Shown: positions 27,798-36,737, counted from the stretch's first letter. The stretch: 64,000 nucleotides of DNA from Paracoccaceae bacterium (GCA_022843025.1 JALHOL010000005.1:248001-312000); one strand, 5' to 3'. A program made the numbers and translations. Notes: generated by a model not told the origin, from the letters alone.

Positions 27798-28706
27798 ATG
27801 AACGCCCCTTCCCTCCTTGCCTTTGGCTGTATGCAGTTCGGCGGTCGCGCCGATGCACAGGCCGCCCGCGCCATGTTCGATGCCGCCCGCGCGGCCGGGC
27901 TTACCCATTTCGATACGGCACATGTCTATACCGACGGCGCGTCCGAACGCCTGATCGGTGAGTTCGCGCAAGGTGATGGCGAAATCACCATCGCCACCAA
28001 GGTCGGTTATACCGGCGGCGCGGGCCGCGCCAACCTGACCGCCCAGTTCGACGAAAGCCTGCGCCGCCTTGGCACTGATGCCGTGGACCTGCTCTATCTG
28101 CACCGCTTCGACTCCGCGACCTCGCTGGAAGAAACCATCAGCCTGTTTGTGGAATGGCAGCAGTCCGGCCGGATCGCCCGCATCGGCCTGTCCAACTTCG
28201 CCGCCTGGCAGGTGATGAAAGCGCAGGCCGTCGCCGCCCGGTTCGGCAGCCGGATTGATGTGATCCAACCGATGTATAATCTCGTGAAACGGCAGGTGGA
28301 GGTGGAACTTCTGCCCATGTGCGCCGATCAGGGGATTGCGGTTCACGCCTATTCGCCCCTCGGCGGCGGCTTGCTGACCGGGAAATACGCACAGGGTGGC
28401 GCAGGTCGCCTGTCCGAAGACAGCCGCTACGCCGCCCGCTACGCGCCGGAAGCCATGCACAAGGCGGCAACCGGTCTGGCGGCATTGGCCGCTGACCTGG
28501 GCACCCATCCCGCCACGCTGGCCGTGGCCTGGGTCATGTCCTGCCCCCTAACGCCCGTCATCCCGCTGATTTCGGCCCGCGATACGGCGCAGCTTGCGCC
28601 CTCGCTTGCGGCGCTGTCCTTGCCCATGACTGCCGACCTGCGCGCCCGCCTGTCGGCACTGTACCCCGCACCACCCCCGGCGACCGACCGGTTGGAGGAA
28701 GAATGA
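27798..28706 (+). CDS. Aldo/keto reductase
   Basis: This 302-residue protein has the AKR fold: the conserved Asp-Tyr/His position in FDTAHVYTDGASE (about 35-47), the catalytic Lys in IATKVGYTG near 65, and LYLHRFD near 97. SNFAAWQV near 132 and the C-terminal NADPH-site region follow. The family reduces carbonyls with NADPH; the substrate cannot be inferred. Where most AKRs have a Tyr in the FDTAxxY motif there is His-Val-Tyr, so Tyr is present. Its stop overlaps the start of an FAD oxidoreductase (ATGA), so the two probably act in one pathway. Confidence 0.85.
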   Translation: MNAPSLLAFGCMQFGGRADAQAARAMFDAARAAGLTHFDTAHVYTDGASERLIGEFAQGDGEITIATKVGYTGGAGRANLTAQFDESLRRLGTDAVDLLYLHRFDSATSLEETISLFVEWQQSGRIARIGLSNFAAWQVMKAQAVAARFGSRIDVIQPMYNLVKRQVEVELLPMCADQGIAVHAYSPLGGGLLTGKYAQGGAGRLSEDSRYAARYAPEAMHKAATGLAALAADLGTHPATLAVAWVMSCPLTPVIPLISARDTAQLAPSLAALSLPMTADLRARLSALYPAPPPATDRLEEE

Positions 28707-29776
28707 CCGATTTCCTGATCATCGGCGGCGGCATCGCCGGTATCTCTGCCGCTGCCCGCCTGTCCGAACTGGGCTCCGTCACCGTGCTAGAGGCAGAAGC
28801 CGCCCTCGCCCACCATGCCTCGGGCCGGTCTGCCGCGCTTTATGAACCGCGCTATGGCGCGCGCGCGGTGGTGGATTTGTCGCTGGCCTCCGAGGATCAC
28901 TTCCGCGCGGCGGAAAACGTGCTGTCCCCGCGTGGCCTTATGATCTTGGCGAAGGCCGATCAACAGGACGATTTCGATGCCGAGGTTCGCGACATGCAGA
29001 TGACACGCTGCACGGTCGACGAGGCGCGCGCCATCGTTCCGATCCTGAACCCGGAAATCGTGGCCATGGCCGCCATCGCCGATCACGCCTGGGATATCGA
29101 CACCGACCTCTTGCTTCAGGGCTTCGCGCGCGAGGCGAAATCGCGCGGCGCGCAGATCGTAACCGGCGCGCGCGTCACCACCATCGCACGTGGCGGCGAC
29201 GGCTGGACCGTCACCACGGCGGCAGGTGAATTCACCGGCAAACTGCTTATCAACGCCGCCGGGGCATGGGTGGACGAGGTCGCTGCGATGGCCGGGGTTC
29301 GCCCCTTGGGCTTTGTTCCCAACCGCCGCTCCATGGCACGCATCCCGGCGCCGGGCGGCCATGACATCAGCAAATGGCCCATGCTCTTTGGCGCGGGCGA
29401 GACGTGGTATGCCAAGCCCGACGCAGGTGCCCTGATCGTCTCCCCGGCCGAAGAAGACCCGCAATCCCCGCACGATGCCTGGGCCGATGATATGGTGCTG
29501 GCCGAAGGGCTGGCGCGATATGAGGAAATGGTGACCGAACCCGTGACCCGCCTGATTTCCAACTGGGCCGGTCTGCGGACCTTTTCCCCCGACCGGGTTC
29601 TGGTGATCGGGCGCGATCCGCGCGAGTCTGATTTCTTCTGGCTGGCCGGTCAGGGCGGCTATGGCTTTCAGACCTGCCCCGCCGCCAGCAGGCTTGCCGC
29701 TGATCTGATCGGGGGGCGTGCAACGGGCCTTTCCCCCTGCCTTGTCCACGCACTCGATCCGGCGCGCTTTGGCTGA
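28703..29776 (+). CDS. FAD-dependent oxidoreductase (DAO/glycine oxidase-like)
   Basis: The 357-residue protein opens with the dinucleotide-binding IIGGGIAGISAAARL (5-19) and has the DAO C-terminal motif GQGGYGFQTCPAASR near 325-340. ASGRSAALYEPRYG near 35-48 is the FAD-contact loop. It likely oxidises an amino acid or related amine. It is distinct from the DAO protein at 9484, and the shared fold is the only link. It is coupled by a 4-bp overlap to the aldo/keto reductase; both may process the same aldehyde/amine compound. Confidence 0.82.
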   Translation: MTDFLIIGGGIAGISAAARLSELGSVTVLEAEAALAHHASGRSAALYEPRYGARAVVDLSLASEDHFRAAENVLSPRGLMILAKADQQDDFDAEVRDMQMTRCTVDEARAIVPILNPEIVAMAAIADHAWDIDTDLLLQGFAREAKSRGAQIVTGARVTTIARGGDGWTVTTAAGEFTGKLLINAAGAWVDEVAAMAGVRPLGFVPNRRSMARIPAPGGHDISKWPMLFGAGETWYAKPDAGALIVSPAEEDPQSPHDAWADDMVLAEGLARYEEMVTEPVTRLISNWAGLRTFSPDRVLVIGRDPRESDFFWLAGQGGYGFQTCPAASRLAADLIGGRATGLSPCLVHALDPARFG

Positions 29777-29845
29777 AACGCGAAGAACCGCCCGGTCTGG
29801 CAATCAGGCGTGACAGCCGCACGCAGATCGGTCAGCATCCCGCCC

Positions 29846-30661
29846 ATGCTGATACGCCCGCTTCTTGCCGCGCTCGCCCTGTCCCTCGCCGCTTGTGGTG
29901 GGCCATCGGATCGTGAAACCCTGTCCACCGGCGCGGGCGCGATAGCCAACCCGGCGCAATTCCGCGTGGTGCCCCCGAATTTCAGCGATGCCGACCCAGC
30001 CAGCTTTGGCCGCCGCGGGCCCGAGGATCATCAGGTTCACGGCATCGATGTCGCCCGGTTCCAGACATCCATAGATTGGCAACAGGCCCGCGCGAACGGG
30101 GTGAATTTCGCCTTCATCAAGGCCACCGAAGGCGGCGATCTGGTGGATCCGATGTTCCGCGACAATTGGCGTGGCGCGGCGCGTGCGGGTGTGCCGCGCG
30201 GGGCTTATCACTTCTTCTACCATTGCCGCCCCGCCGCCGAACAGGCCGCCTTCTACATCCGCAACGTTCCGCGCAGCCCCGGCGCGCTGCCGCCCGTGCT
30301 GGATATGGAATGGACGCCGTTTTCCCCAACCTGCACCATCCGCCGCGCGCCCGCGGTGCTGCGGTCCGAGGCGAAGATTTTCCTCGATATCGTCGAACGC
30401 CATTACGGCCAGCGCCCGATCATCTATTCCACCGTGGATTTCTACCAAGAGAATGAGATGTGGCGCGTCGGGAACTATCCCTTCTGGCTGCGCGCCGTCG
30501 CCGCCCACCCGGATGAGGTTTACGGCGGCCGTCACTGGACCTTCTGGCAATATACCAGCACCGGCCTGATCCCCGGCATCGCCGGAGAGGTGGATATCAA
30601 CGTCTTTGACGGCAGCGCATCAGACTGGGCGGCATGGCTGGCGGCGAACCGCCACCCCTAG
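29846..30661 (+). CDS. GH25 family lysozyme, predicted lipoprotein
   Basis: This 271-residue protein cleaves the glycan strands of peptidoglycan by homology. The start ATG at 29846 gives a short signal peptide with a lipobox ending in LAAC17, so it is likely anchored to a membrane on the periplasmic side. An upstream in-frame GTG at 29810 would spoil this. The GH25 barrel begins at HGIDVARFQ with catalytic Asp, and the acid pair DMEW follows the FIKATEGG and GAYHFFYHC segments. It could serve cell-wall remodelling. It is followed by a bidirectional terminator. Confidence 0.88.
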   Translation: MLIRPLLAALALSLAACGGPSDRETLSTGAGAIANPAQFRVVPPNFSDADPASFGRRGPEDHQVHGIDVARFQTSIDWQQARANGVNFAFIKATEGGDLVDPMFRDNWRGAARAGVPRGAYHFFYHCRPAAEQAAFYIRNVPRSPGALPPVLDMEWTPFSPTCTIRRAPAVLRSEAKIFLDIVERHYGQRPIIYSTVDFYQENEMWRVGNYPFWLRAVAAHPDEVYGGRHWTFWQYTSTGLIPGIAGEVDINVFDGSASDWAAWLAANRHP

Positions 30662-30670
30662 GTGCCAAAG

Positions 30671-30704
30671 CAAAAGGCACCGAAGTTGCCCCCGGTGCCT
30701 TTTG
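30671..30704. terminator. Bidirectional terminator between the GH25 gene and the dehydrogenase gene
   Basis: CAAAAGGCACCG (30671-30682) and CGGTGCCTTTTG (30693-30704) form a perfect 12-bp stem with a 10-nt loop. T runs appear on both strands, so it can end transcription from both convergent genes, whose stops lie 9 and 14 nt away. Confidence 0.8.
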
Positions 30705-30718
30705 ATCTGATGCTTAGC

Positions 30719-33217
30719 TCAACCGTCGATGCGGATACGTGCATTCTTGGGGTCGAACGGGCTGTCTTCAACCACCGTCACATCCCACAGTTCGCGGTTG
30801 ATACGGACTTTCAGCTTCTGCCCCACGCTTGCCAGATCGGGGCGCACATAGCCCATGCCGATCTGCTTGCCAAAGGCCACCGAATAGCCGCCCGAAGTCA
30901 GACGACCGATCTTTTCGCCATCCAGCAGCAGCGCCTCTTTCCCCCACGGGTCGGTGTCATCCGGCCCGTCGATCAGCACCGTCACGCACATCGACCGGAT
31001 GCCGGTATCCAGCATGGCCTGCTTGCCCTGAAACTCTTTGCTCAGATCAACAAAGCGGTCCAGCCCAGCCTCCAGCGGCGTCGCGTCGCGGCCCAACTCG
31101 TTGCCGAAGGCGCGATAGGATTTCTCCTGCCGCAGCCAGTTCTGCGCGCGCGCACCGACCAGCTTCATCCCGTGCTTTTCGCCCGCCTTCAGCAACTGGT
31201 CGAACAGATAGCGCTGCATCTCGATCGGGTGGTGCAGTTCCCAGCCAAGCTCGCCGGTATAGGCCACGCGGATCGCGTTCACCGGGCACATGCCCAACTC
31301 GATCTTGCGCGCCGACAGCCAGGGGAAGCGCTTGTTGGACAGCGCGGTTTCCGGCTCGGCATCGCGGATCAGTTCGGCCAGAATCTTGCGGCTGTTCGGC
31401 CCGGCAATCGCAAAGACGCCCCATTGCGTGGTAACATCGTGGATGTCGATGTAACCGCCGCCGCCGGCCATGTAATCCTCGGCGCATTTGCGCAGGTAAT
31501 CGGCGTCATAGGCCGTCCATGCGCCCGCCGAGACGAGGTAATAGTCATTCTCACCATTGCGGACGATGGTGTATTCCGTGCGCGTGGTGCCGGTGGGCGT
31601 CAGCGCATAGGTCAGATTGATGCGGCCCACCTTGGGCAGGGCGTTGCAGGTGAACCAGTCAAGGAAGGCCGTCGCACCGGGGCCGCGCACCAGATGCTTG
31701 GTAAAGGCGGTGGCGTCGATCAGACCCGCCGTTTCGCGGATCGCCTTCGCCTCATCCACAGCATATTGCCACCAGCCACCGCGGCGGAAGCTGCGGCTGT
31801 TGTGATCGAAATCTTCCGGCGCATCGACAGGGCCAAAGTAGATCGGCCGTTCCCAGCCGTTCACTTGGCCAAACTGCGCGCCCAGCGCCTTTTGCTTGTC
31901 ATAGACCGGCGCAGTGCGCAGCGGGCGGCAGGCTTCGCGCTCTTCATCCGGGTGGTGCAGGATGAAGACATGCTCATAGCATTCCTCATTCTTGCGCGCC
32001 GCATATTCGGTGGTCATCCAGTTGCCATAGCGGCGTGGATCGAGCGAGGCCATGTCGATCTCGGCCTCGCCTTGGGTCATCATCTGGGCGAGGTAATAGC
32101 CCGTGCCACCGGCGGCGGTGATGCCGAAGCTGAAGCCTTCGGCGATCCACATGTTGCGCAGGCCCGGCACCGGGCCGACCAGCGGGTTGCCATCGGGCGT
32201 ATAGCAGATCGGGCCGTTGTAATCATCCTTCAGACCCACGGTTTCCGATGACGGCAGGCGATGGATCATCGACATGTATTCCGCCTCGATCCGCTCCAGA
32301 TCCAGCGGGAAGAGATCGGCACGGAACGACTGCGGCACGTCATAGAGGAAGCGCGCCGGGGCGTTCCGCTCGTACGGGCCAAGGATCCAGCCGCCGCGTT
32401 CCTCACGCACATACCATTTGGCATCGGCGTCGCGCAGCACGGGATGCTGCGGGTTGGTCTTGCGCCATTCTACCAGCGCCGGATCGGGTTCGGTGACGAT
32501 ATACTGGTGTTCCACCGGGATGGCGGGGATCTTGATCCCCAAAAGCCGCGCCGTGCGCTGGGCATGGTTGCCCGTGGCGGTGACCACATGTTCTGCCGTG
32601 ATCTCGAACTTATCGTCCGAAGCCACAAGGTTGCCCCCGGTTTCCACCATCCGCGTGCAGGACACGATCCATTCCGACCCGGTCCAGCGATAGCCGTCGA
32701 CCTGAATCTTCCGCTCGATCGTGGCACCGAGTTGCCGCGCGCCCTTGGCCATGGCCTGCGTCACGTCGGCGGGGTTAATATAGCCGTCCTGCGGGTGGTA
32801 CAGCGCGCCGACAAGGTCTTCGGTGCGTAGAAGCGGCCAGCGATCCTTCATCTCCTTGGGCGTCAGAAACTCGTGATACACCCCGGCGGTTTCCGCGACC
32901 GAGGAATAGAGCATGTATTCATCCATGCGTTCCTGACGCTGCGCCATGCGCAGGTTGCCCACGATATAGAAGCCGGGGTTCAGGCCGGTTTCCGCCTCCA
33001 GCCCCTTGTAGAAATCCACGCTGTATTTGTGGATATGGGTGGTGGCATAGGACATGTTGAACAGGGGCAGCAGCCCCGCCGCATGCCAGGTGGACCCGGC
33101 GGTCAGCTCATCCCGTTCCACCAGCATCGTATCCCAGCCTGCCTTGGCAAGGTGATAGGCGATGCCGTTGCCGACGGCACCACCGCCGACGACGAGGGCT
33201 TTGACATGGGTCTTCAT
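30719..33217 (-). CDS. FAD-dependent dimethylglycine/sarcosine dehydrogenase-like protein
   Basis: The 832-residue protein combines an N-terminal FAD oxidase domain (VVGGGAVGNGIAYHL, about 9-23) with a C-terminal aminomethyltransferase (GcvT-like) half from about residue 440. His45 in STWHAAGL corresponds to the histidine that carries covalent FAD in dimethylglycine dehydrogenase. Such enzymes demethylate N-methyl amino acids and transfer the one-carbon unit to tetrahydrofolate. The GcvT half has the folate-site motif TGELGWELHHP (about 650-660). The gene stands alone, with a GGGAG ribosome site and its own terminator. The exact N-methyl substrate is not decided by the sequence. Confidence 0.88.
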   Translation of the reverse strand: MKTHVKALVVGGGAVGNGIAYHLAKAGWDTMLVERDELTAGSTWHAAGLLPLFNMSYATTHIHKYSVDFYKGLEAETGLNPGFYIVGNLRMAQRQERMDEYMLYSSVAETAGVYHEFLTPKEMKDRWPLLRTEDLVGALYHPQDGYINPADVTQAMAKGARQLGATIERKIQVDGYRWTGSEWIVSCTRMVETGGNLVASDDKFEITAEHVVTATGNHAQRTARLLGIKIPAIPVEHQYIVTEPDPALVEWRKTNPQHPVLRDADAKWYVREERGGWILGPYERNAPARFLYDVPQSFRADLFPLDLERIEAEYMSMIHRLPSSETVGLKDDYNGPICYTPDGNPLVGPVPGLRNMWIAEGFSFGITAAGGTGYYLAQMMTQGEAEIDMASLDPRRYGNWMTTEYAARKNEECYEHVFILHHPDEEREACRPLRTAPVYDKQKALGAQFGQVNGWERPIYFGPVDAPEDFDHNSRSFRRGGWWQYAVDEAKAIRETAGLIDATAFTKHLVRGPGATAFLDWFTCNALPKVGRINLTYALTPTGTTRTEYTIVRNGENDYYLVSAGAWTAYDADYLRKCAEDYMAGGGGYIDIHDVTTQWGVFAIAGPNSRKILAELIRDAEPETALSNKRFPWLSARKIELGMCPVNAIRVAYTGELGWELHHPIEMQRYLFDQLLKAGEKHGMKLVGARAQNWLRQEKSYRAFGNELGRDATPLEAGLDRFVDLSKEFQGKQAMLDTGIRSMCVTVLIDGPDDTDPWGKEALLLDGEKIGRLTSGGYSVAFGKQIGMGYVRPDLASVGQKLKVRINRELWDVTVVEDSPFDPKNARIRIDG

Positions 33218-33345
33218 GGGGCGACTCCCGGGAATTGGTGTTTGACCCTATCTGCCCGAACGGGCGGGAAAGGGGCAAGACAACCCGACCCTTGGCAGAC
33301 GAAAACGACATGGGTAGCAGATTAGCGACCGCGCCGCCTGTGACC

Positions 33346-33402
33346 ACCCCCGGGGGTTTCACACCCCCGGACCCCCGTGGGATATTTTTCCAGAGAAGAT
33401 GG
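33346..33402 (-). repeat. Dispersed hairpin repeat, copy after znuB
   Basis: Read on the minus strand it begins TTCTCTGG, then AAAAATATCC, and GGGGGTCCGGGGGT leading to the stem CCGGGGGT/ACCCCCGG (33350-33357 with 33363-33370). It lies just after the znuB stop in the direction of transcription, so it may act as a terminator. The rest of the 200-bp gap to the dehydrogenase gene shows nothing distinct. Confidence 0.65.
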
Positions 33403-33418
33403 GGGCGAGTGGACAGGG

Positions 33419-34210
33419 CTACGGGCGGCGCATCCGACCAAAGAGGACGGAAAGGGTGAACAGGATCGCGGCCGCAGCGATGATCGATGGTCCTGCAGGC
33501 GTATCCTGCCAAAGCGACAGTTGCAGCCCGCCGATGCTGGCGGCGGCGCCAATCACTGTGGCCATCATCGCCATGGATTCCGGCGTCCGCGCCAATCCGC
33601 GCGCGGCAGCCGCCGGGATGATCAGCAGCGCCGCGATCAGCAGCGCGCCCACCACCTTGATCGCCACGGCAACCACAACCGCCAGCGCCAGCGTCAGCAC
33701 CAGCCGCTCCCGCGCCGGGTTCAGCCCTGACGCATGGGCCAGATCCTCATTCAGCGTGCTTGTCAAAAGCGCCTGCCAGCGCCAGGCCAGCAGGCCCGCC
33801 ACAAGCACCGCACCAACCCAGATGAAGGCCAGATCGGCCCGCGACACGGCGAGGATGTCGCCAAAGAGATAGGCCGAAAGATCCGTCCGCGCGCCCGGAA
33901 CAAAGCTGACCGCCACCAGACCAAACGCCAGCGCAGAATGGGCCAGCACACCCAGCGTCGTATCCATCGCCCAGCCCCGGGCCGCCAGCACCGACACGGT
34001 CAACGCCATGGCCAGCGCCACCACCAGCGTGCCAAAGGTGACCGGAAGATCAGCCGCCAGCGCCAGCGCCACCCCAAGGATCGCCGCATGGGCGGTGGCA
34101 TCACCGAAATAGGCCATCCTGCGCCAGACGACAAAAGACCCCAGCGGTCCGGTCGCAAGCGAAAGGCCAACCCCGGCCAACGCCGCACGGATCAGGAAAT
34201 CGTCAAGCAT
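33419..34210 (-). CDS. znuB: Zinc ABC transporter permease
   Basis: ZnuB forms the inner-membrane channel for zinc import. From ATG 34210 it is 263 residues with about seven to eight hydrophobic segments and the ABC-3 permease features MAYFGDATAHAAILGVAL (about 33-50) and VVGALLIAALLIIPAAAA near 195-215. A longer in-frame reading extends upstream into znuC, but the chosen start agrees with the family N-terminus (FLIRAALAGVGLSLATGPLG). It overlaps the end of znuC by 8 bp. A dispersed hairpin repeat follows its stop. Confidence 0.9.
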   Translation of the reverse strand: MLDDFLIRAALAGVGLSLATGPLGSFVVWRRMAYFGDATAHAAILGVALALAADLPVTFGTLVVALAMALTVSVLAARGWAMDTTLGVLAHSALAFGLVAVSFVPGARTDLSAYLFGDILAVSRADLAFIWVGAVLVAGLLAWRWQALLTSTLNEDLAHASGLNPARERLVLTLALAVVVAVAIKVVGALLIAALLIIPAAAARGLARTPESMAMMATVIGAAASIGGLQLSLWQDTPAGPSIIAAAAILFTLSVLFGRMRRP

Positions 34211-34994
34211 GGCTGTGATCATGGGCATGGGGGTGGTCGTGGGAGTGGTCATGGCTATGATGGTCATGATCCTGTCCGCCGCCATCATGGCTGTGGTCAT
34301 GCACATGCTGGTACAACGCCAGCGCGCCTTGTGTGCCCAATCCGAACAGCGCCCGGTATTCCGGCGCGGTCGACACCACGCGTGGCGTGCCTTCACAGCA
34401 GATATGCCCGTTCAAGCAGATCACGCGGTCAGAGGCCGCCATGACCACATGCAGATCATGGCTCACCATCAATATCGCCACACCCGTCTCGCGCCGCACC
34501 TCTTCGATCAGCCGGTAGAAGGCCGCCTCGCCGGGCTGGTCCAGCCCCTGCGTCGGTTCATCCAGAATCAGCAGCCCCGGCTTTGCCAGCAAGGCCCGCG
34601 CCAACAGCACGCGCTGGAACTGCCCACCCGACAGATCGGCCATCTGCCGCCCGGCCACATCGGGCACCCCCACCCGCGCCAGTGCAGCGGTGGCCTCGGC
34701 ATCCCCCACCCGCTTGGGCAGCGACAGGAACCGCCGCACCGTCATCGGCAACGTCCGGTCAATGGCCAACCGCTGCGGCACATAGCCGATGACCAGCCCG
34801 TCACGCCGCGCCACCGCACCTCCGGTCGCAGGCACAATCCCCAACAGCGCCCGCAGCAGCGTCGACTTGCCCGATCCGTTGGGGCCAAGGATGGTGACGA
34901 TCTCACCCGGTTGCACGGTCAGGCTGACATCGCTCAGCACCGGATGCCCGTCCAGCGCCACCGACAGGTGGCTGGCGGTGATCAGGCCCGTCAT
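34203..34994 (-). CDS. znuC: Zinc ABC transporter ATP-binding protein
   Basis: The 263-residue ATPase powers zinc uptake. It has Walker A GPNGSGKST, the signature LSGGQFQRV, Walker B LLILDEPTQG and the switch His in MVSHDLHVV. The start ATG at 34994 overlaps the zur stop (ATGA). The C-terminus is unusual: about 34 residues in which His alternates with Asp, Ser and Gly, a likely zinc-binding tail on the cytoplasmic side that might buffer incoming metal or sense it. The gene lies in zur-znuC-znuB order. Confidence 0.92.
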   Translation of the reverse strand: MTGLITASHLSVALDGHPVLSDVSLTVQPGEIVTILGPNGSGKSTLLRALLGIVPATGGAVARRDGLVIGYVPQRLAIDRTLPMTVRRFLSLPKRVGDAEATAALARVGVPDVAGRQMADLSGGQFQRVLLARALLAKPGLLILDEPTQGLDQPGEAAFYRLIEEVRRETGVAILMVSHDLHVVMAASDRVICLNGHICCEGTPRVVSTAPEYRALFGLGTQGALALYQHVHDHSHDGGGQDHDHHSHDHSHDHPHAHDHSHA

Positions 34995-35524
34995 TCCGCG
35001 GCCCCCTTGCAGGCAGGGCACAGCCCCAGCGCCTCGATGTTCGACCGTTCGATCACAAAGCCCAGCGCCGCCGCCGCCGTGTCCAGAGCCGCGCGCACCG
35101 GGGCGGCGGGCGCCTCGGCCACATGGTTGCACTGGCGGCAGATCAAAAAGGCCGGGGCATGCGCCTCGCCCGGATGCATGCAGGCGGCAAAGGCATTCAG
35201 GCGGCGGATGCGATGGGCGAGCCCGTTCTCCACCAGAAAATCCAGCGCGCGATAGGCGACCGGGGGCTGATTGCCGAACCCTTCGGCCGCCAGCCGTTGC
35301 AGCACGTCATAGGCCCCCAGCGCGCGGTGTTCCTCCAGCAGGATTTCCAGCACCCGGCGACGCACCGGCGTCAGCTTCACCCCCTGTGCCAAGGCCAACG
35401 CCTCGCCCCGCGCCAGCACATCATCGGCACAATTGCTGTGGTCATGCCGGGCAAAGGCCACCTCTGGCGTCGCGGCACAACCGGGGCAGGCGTCGGAATG
35501 GGTGTGGGGATGCGACTGCGCCAT
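34991..35524 (-). CDS. zur: Zinc uptake regulator, Fur family
   Basis: Zur represses zinc import genes when zinc is plentiful. The 177-residue protein has the Fur winged helix (VKLTPVRRRVLEILLEEHRALGAYD) and the structural-zinc motifs CRQC and CPAC. The start at 35524 is chosen because AAGAGG lies 4 nt before it and because the in-frame starts at 35539 and 35554 fall inside the Zur operator. The N-terminus is unusual: the first 40 residues hold five His and three Cys (SHPHTHSDACPGC, RHDHSNC) ahead of the DNA-binding domain. It forms an operon with znuC and znuB and is divergent from znuA. Confidence 0.9.
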   Translation of the reverse strand: MAQSHPHTHSDACPGCAATPEVAFARHDHSNCADDVLARGEALALAQGVKLTPVRRRVLEILLEEHRALGAYDVLQRLAAEGFGNQPPVAYRALDFLVENGLAHRIRRLNAFAACMHPGEAHAPAFLICRQCNHVAEAPAAPVRAALDTAAAALGFVIERSNIEALGLCPACKGAAE

Positions 35525-35537
35525 GGGGCCTCTTGAC

Positions 35538-35554
35538 ATGTTATTGTATAACAT
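35538..35554. promoter_or_regulatory. Zur box shared by zur-znuCB and znuA
   Basis: ATGTTAT (35538-35544), TGT and ATAACAT (35548-35554) form a perfect 7-3-7 palindrome. It matches the enterobacterial Zur site (ATGTTATANTATAACAT) at all positions but the centre. It overlaps a TTGACA at 35533-35538 and lies between the divergent zur and znuA genes, so one site can repress both. Confidence 0.85.
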
Positions 35555-35592
35555 ACATAGCCCCCGTGACCAGCACAGGAAGGGCCATCCCG

Positions 35593-36672
35593 ATGCGTTA
35601 TATCATATCCCCCGCCGTTGCCAGCCTCGCCTTCGCCCTGCCCGCCATCGCCGAAGTGCCAAAGGTCGTCACCGACATTCACCCCGTCCACGCGCTTGTG
35701 GCGCAGGTGATGGGCGATCTGGGAACGCCGGAACTGCTGCTGGAACGCGGAGCAAGCGAACATGATTTCCAGTTGCGCCCGTCACAGGCGGCATCCTTGG
35801 CGGATGCGGACCTTGTGGTCTGGATCGGCCCGGAACTGACCCCGTGGCTGGACCGCGCGCTGGATGGCATCGGTGAAAACGGCGCGCGGCTTGGCCTTCT
35901 GGCCGTGCCGGGAACCGAAACCCGCGCCTTCTCCGAAGATGGCGCGCATGCAGGCCATGACCACGGGGCCGAGGAGCAGGCAGCGGCTGAGGAAGTGCAC
36001 GATCACGGCCATGACCATGCCGCCGAAGAAAAGGCAGCGGTCGAAGAGCACGACCACGGTCATGAGGAAACCGCAGAAGCCGCGCATGACCACGGGCACG
36101 AAGAAACTGCCTCGGCAGAAGGCGATGACCACGGCCACAGCCATGAGGGTGCCGATCCCCATGCCTGGCTTGACCCCGCCAATGCGCAGGTCTGGCTGGC
36201 GGCCATCGCAGCGGAACTTGGCCGTCTGGATGCGGAGAACGAGGCGACCTACACCGCCAATGCCGAGGCCGCCATCGCCCGGACCAAGGCCCTCGATGCC
36301 GAGTTGGCGCAGATCCTTGCCCCGGTGCAGGGCAAGCCGGTGGTCGTTTACCATGATGCCTATGGTTATTTCGCCGCCCATTACGGGCTGGAGGTGTTCG
36401 GCTCGGTCGCCCTTGGCGATGCCACCGCCCCCGGCGCCGCGCGGTTGTCCGAACTCCGCGCAGGGGTGGAGGCTGGCACCCCCGTCTGCCTGTTCCCCGA
36501 GGCGCAGCATGATGCCGCGCTGATCACGCAACTGGCCGATGGCACAGGCGCAAAGGTGGGCGCGGCGCTGGATCCGAATGGCTCCACGCAGGAACCCGGA
36601 CCGGGCGCTTATGACGGGCTGATGCGCAGCCTTGCGCAGGCCATGGCCGATTGCATCACGGCCACGCCCTGA
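35593..36672 (+). CDS. znuA: Zinc ABC transporter periplasmic binding protein
   Basis: ZnuA captures zinc in the periplasm. The 359-residue protein has a Sec signal with cleavage after AIA20, and metal ligands within DIHPVHAL, the HAWLDP motif near 195 and YHDAYGYFAAHY near 255. Between about 120 and 190 is a long His/Asp/Glu-rich loop (repeats of DHGH and DHAAEE), typical of zinc-specific members and distinguishing it from manganese binders. AGGAAGGG lies 8 nt before the ATG at 35593. A longer upstream reading is excluded because it crosses zur and znuC. It is controlled by the Zur box at 35538. Confidence 0.93.
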   Translation: MRYIISPAVASLAFALPAIAEVPKVVTDIHPVHALVAQVMGDLGTPELLLERGASEHDFQLRPSQAASLADADLVVWIGPELTPWLDRALDGIGENGARLGLLAVPGTETRAFSEDGAHAGHDHGAEEQAAAEEVHDHGHDHAAEEKAAVEEHDHGHEETAEAAHDHGHEETASAEGDDHGHSHEGADPHAWLDPANAQVWLAAIAAELGRLDAENEATYTANAEAAIARTKALDAELAQILAPVQGKPVVVYHDAYGYFAAHYGLEVFGSVALGDATAPGAARLSELRAGVEAGTPVCLFPEAQHDAALITQLADGTGAKVGAALDPNGSTQEPGPGAYDGLMRSLAQAMADCITATP

Positions 36673-36737
36673 CCAATGCACTTGACCGTTCCCTCGACAA
36701 TCTCCACCACTGGCGCAGGGCGGAGACGAGGGGACGA

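Noticed and set aside
30662-32251. A 529-codon plus-strand frame opposite the dimethylglycine dehydrogenase-like gene
   Set aside because: It begins at a stop-proximal codon, lacks a ribosome site and has shadow-frame composition; the minus-strand gene has clear domains.
34789-35592. Long N-terminal extension of ZnuA
   Set aside because: It overlaps zur and znuC on the other strand and would destroy the signal peptide that begins at 35593.
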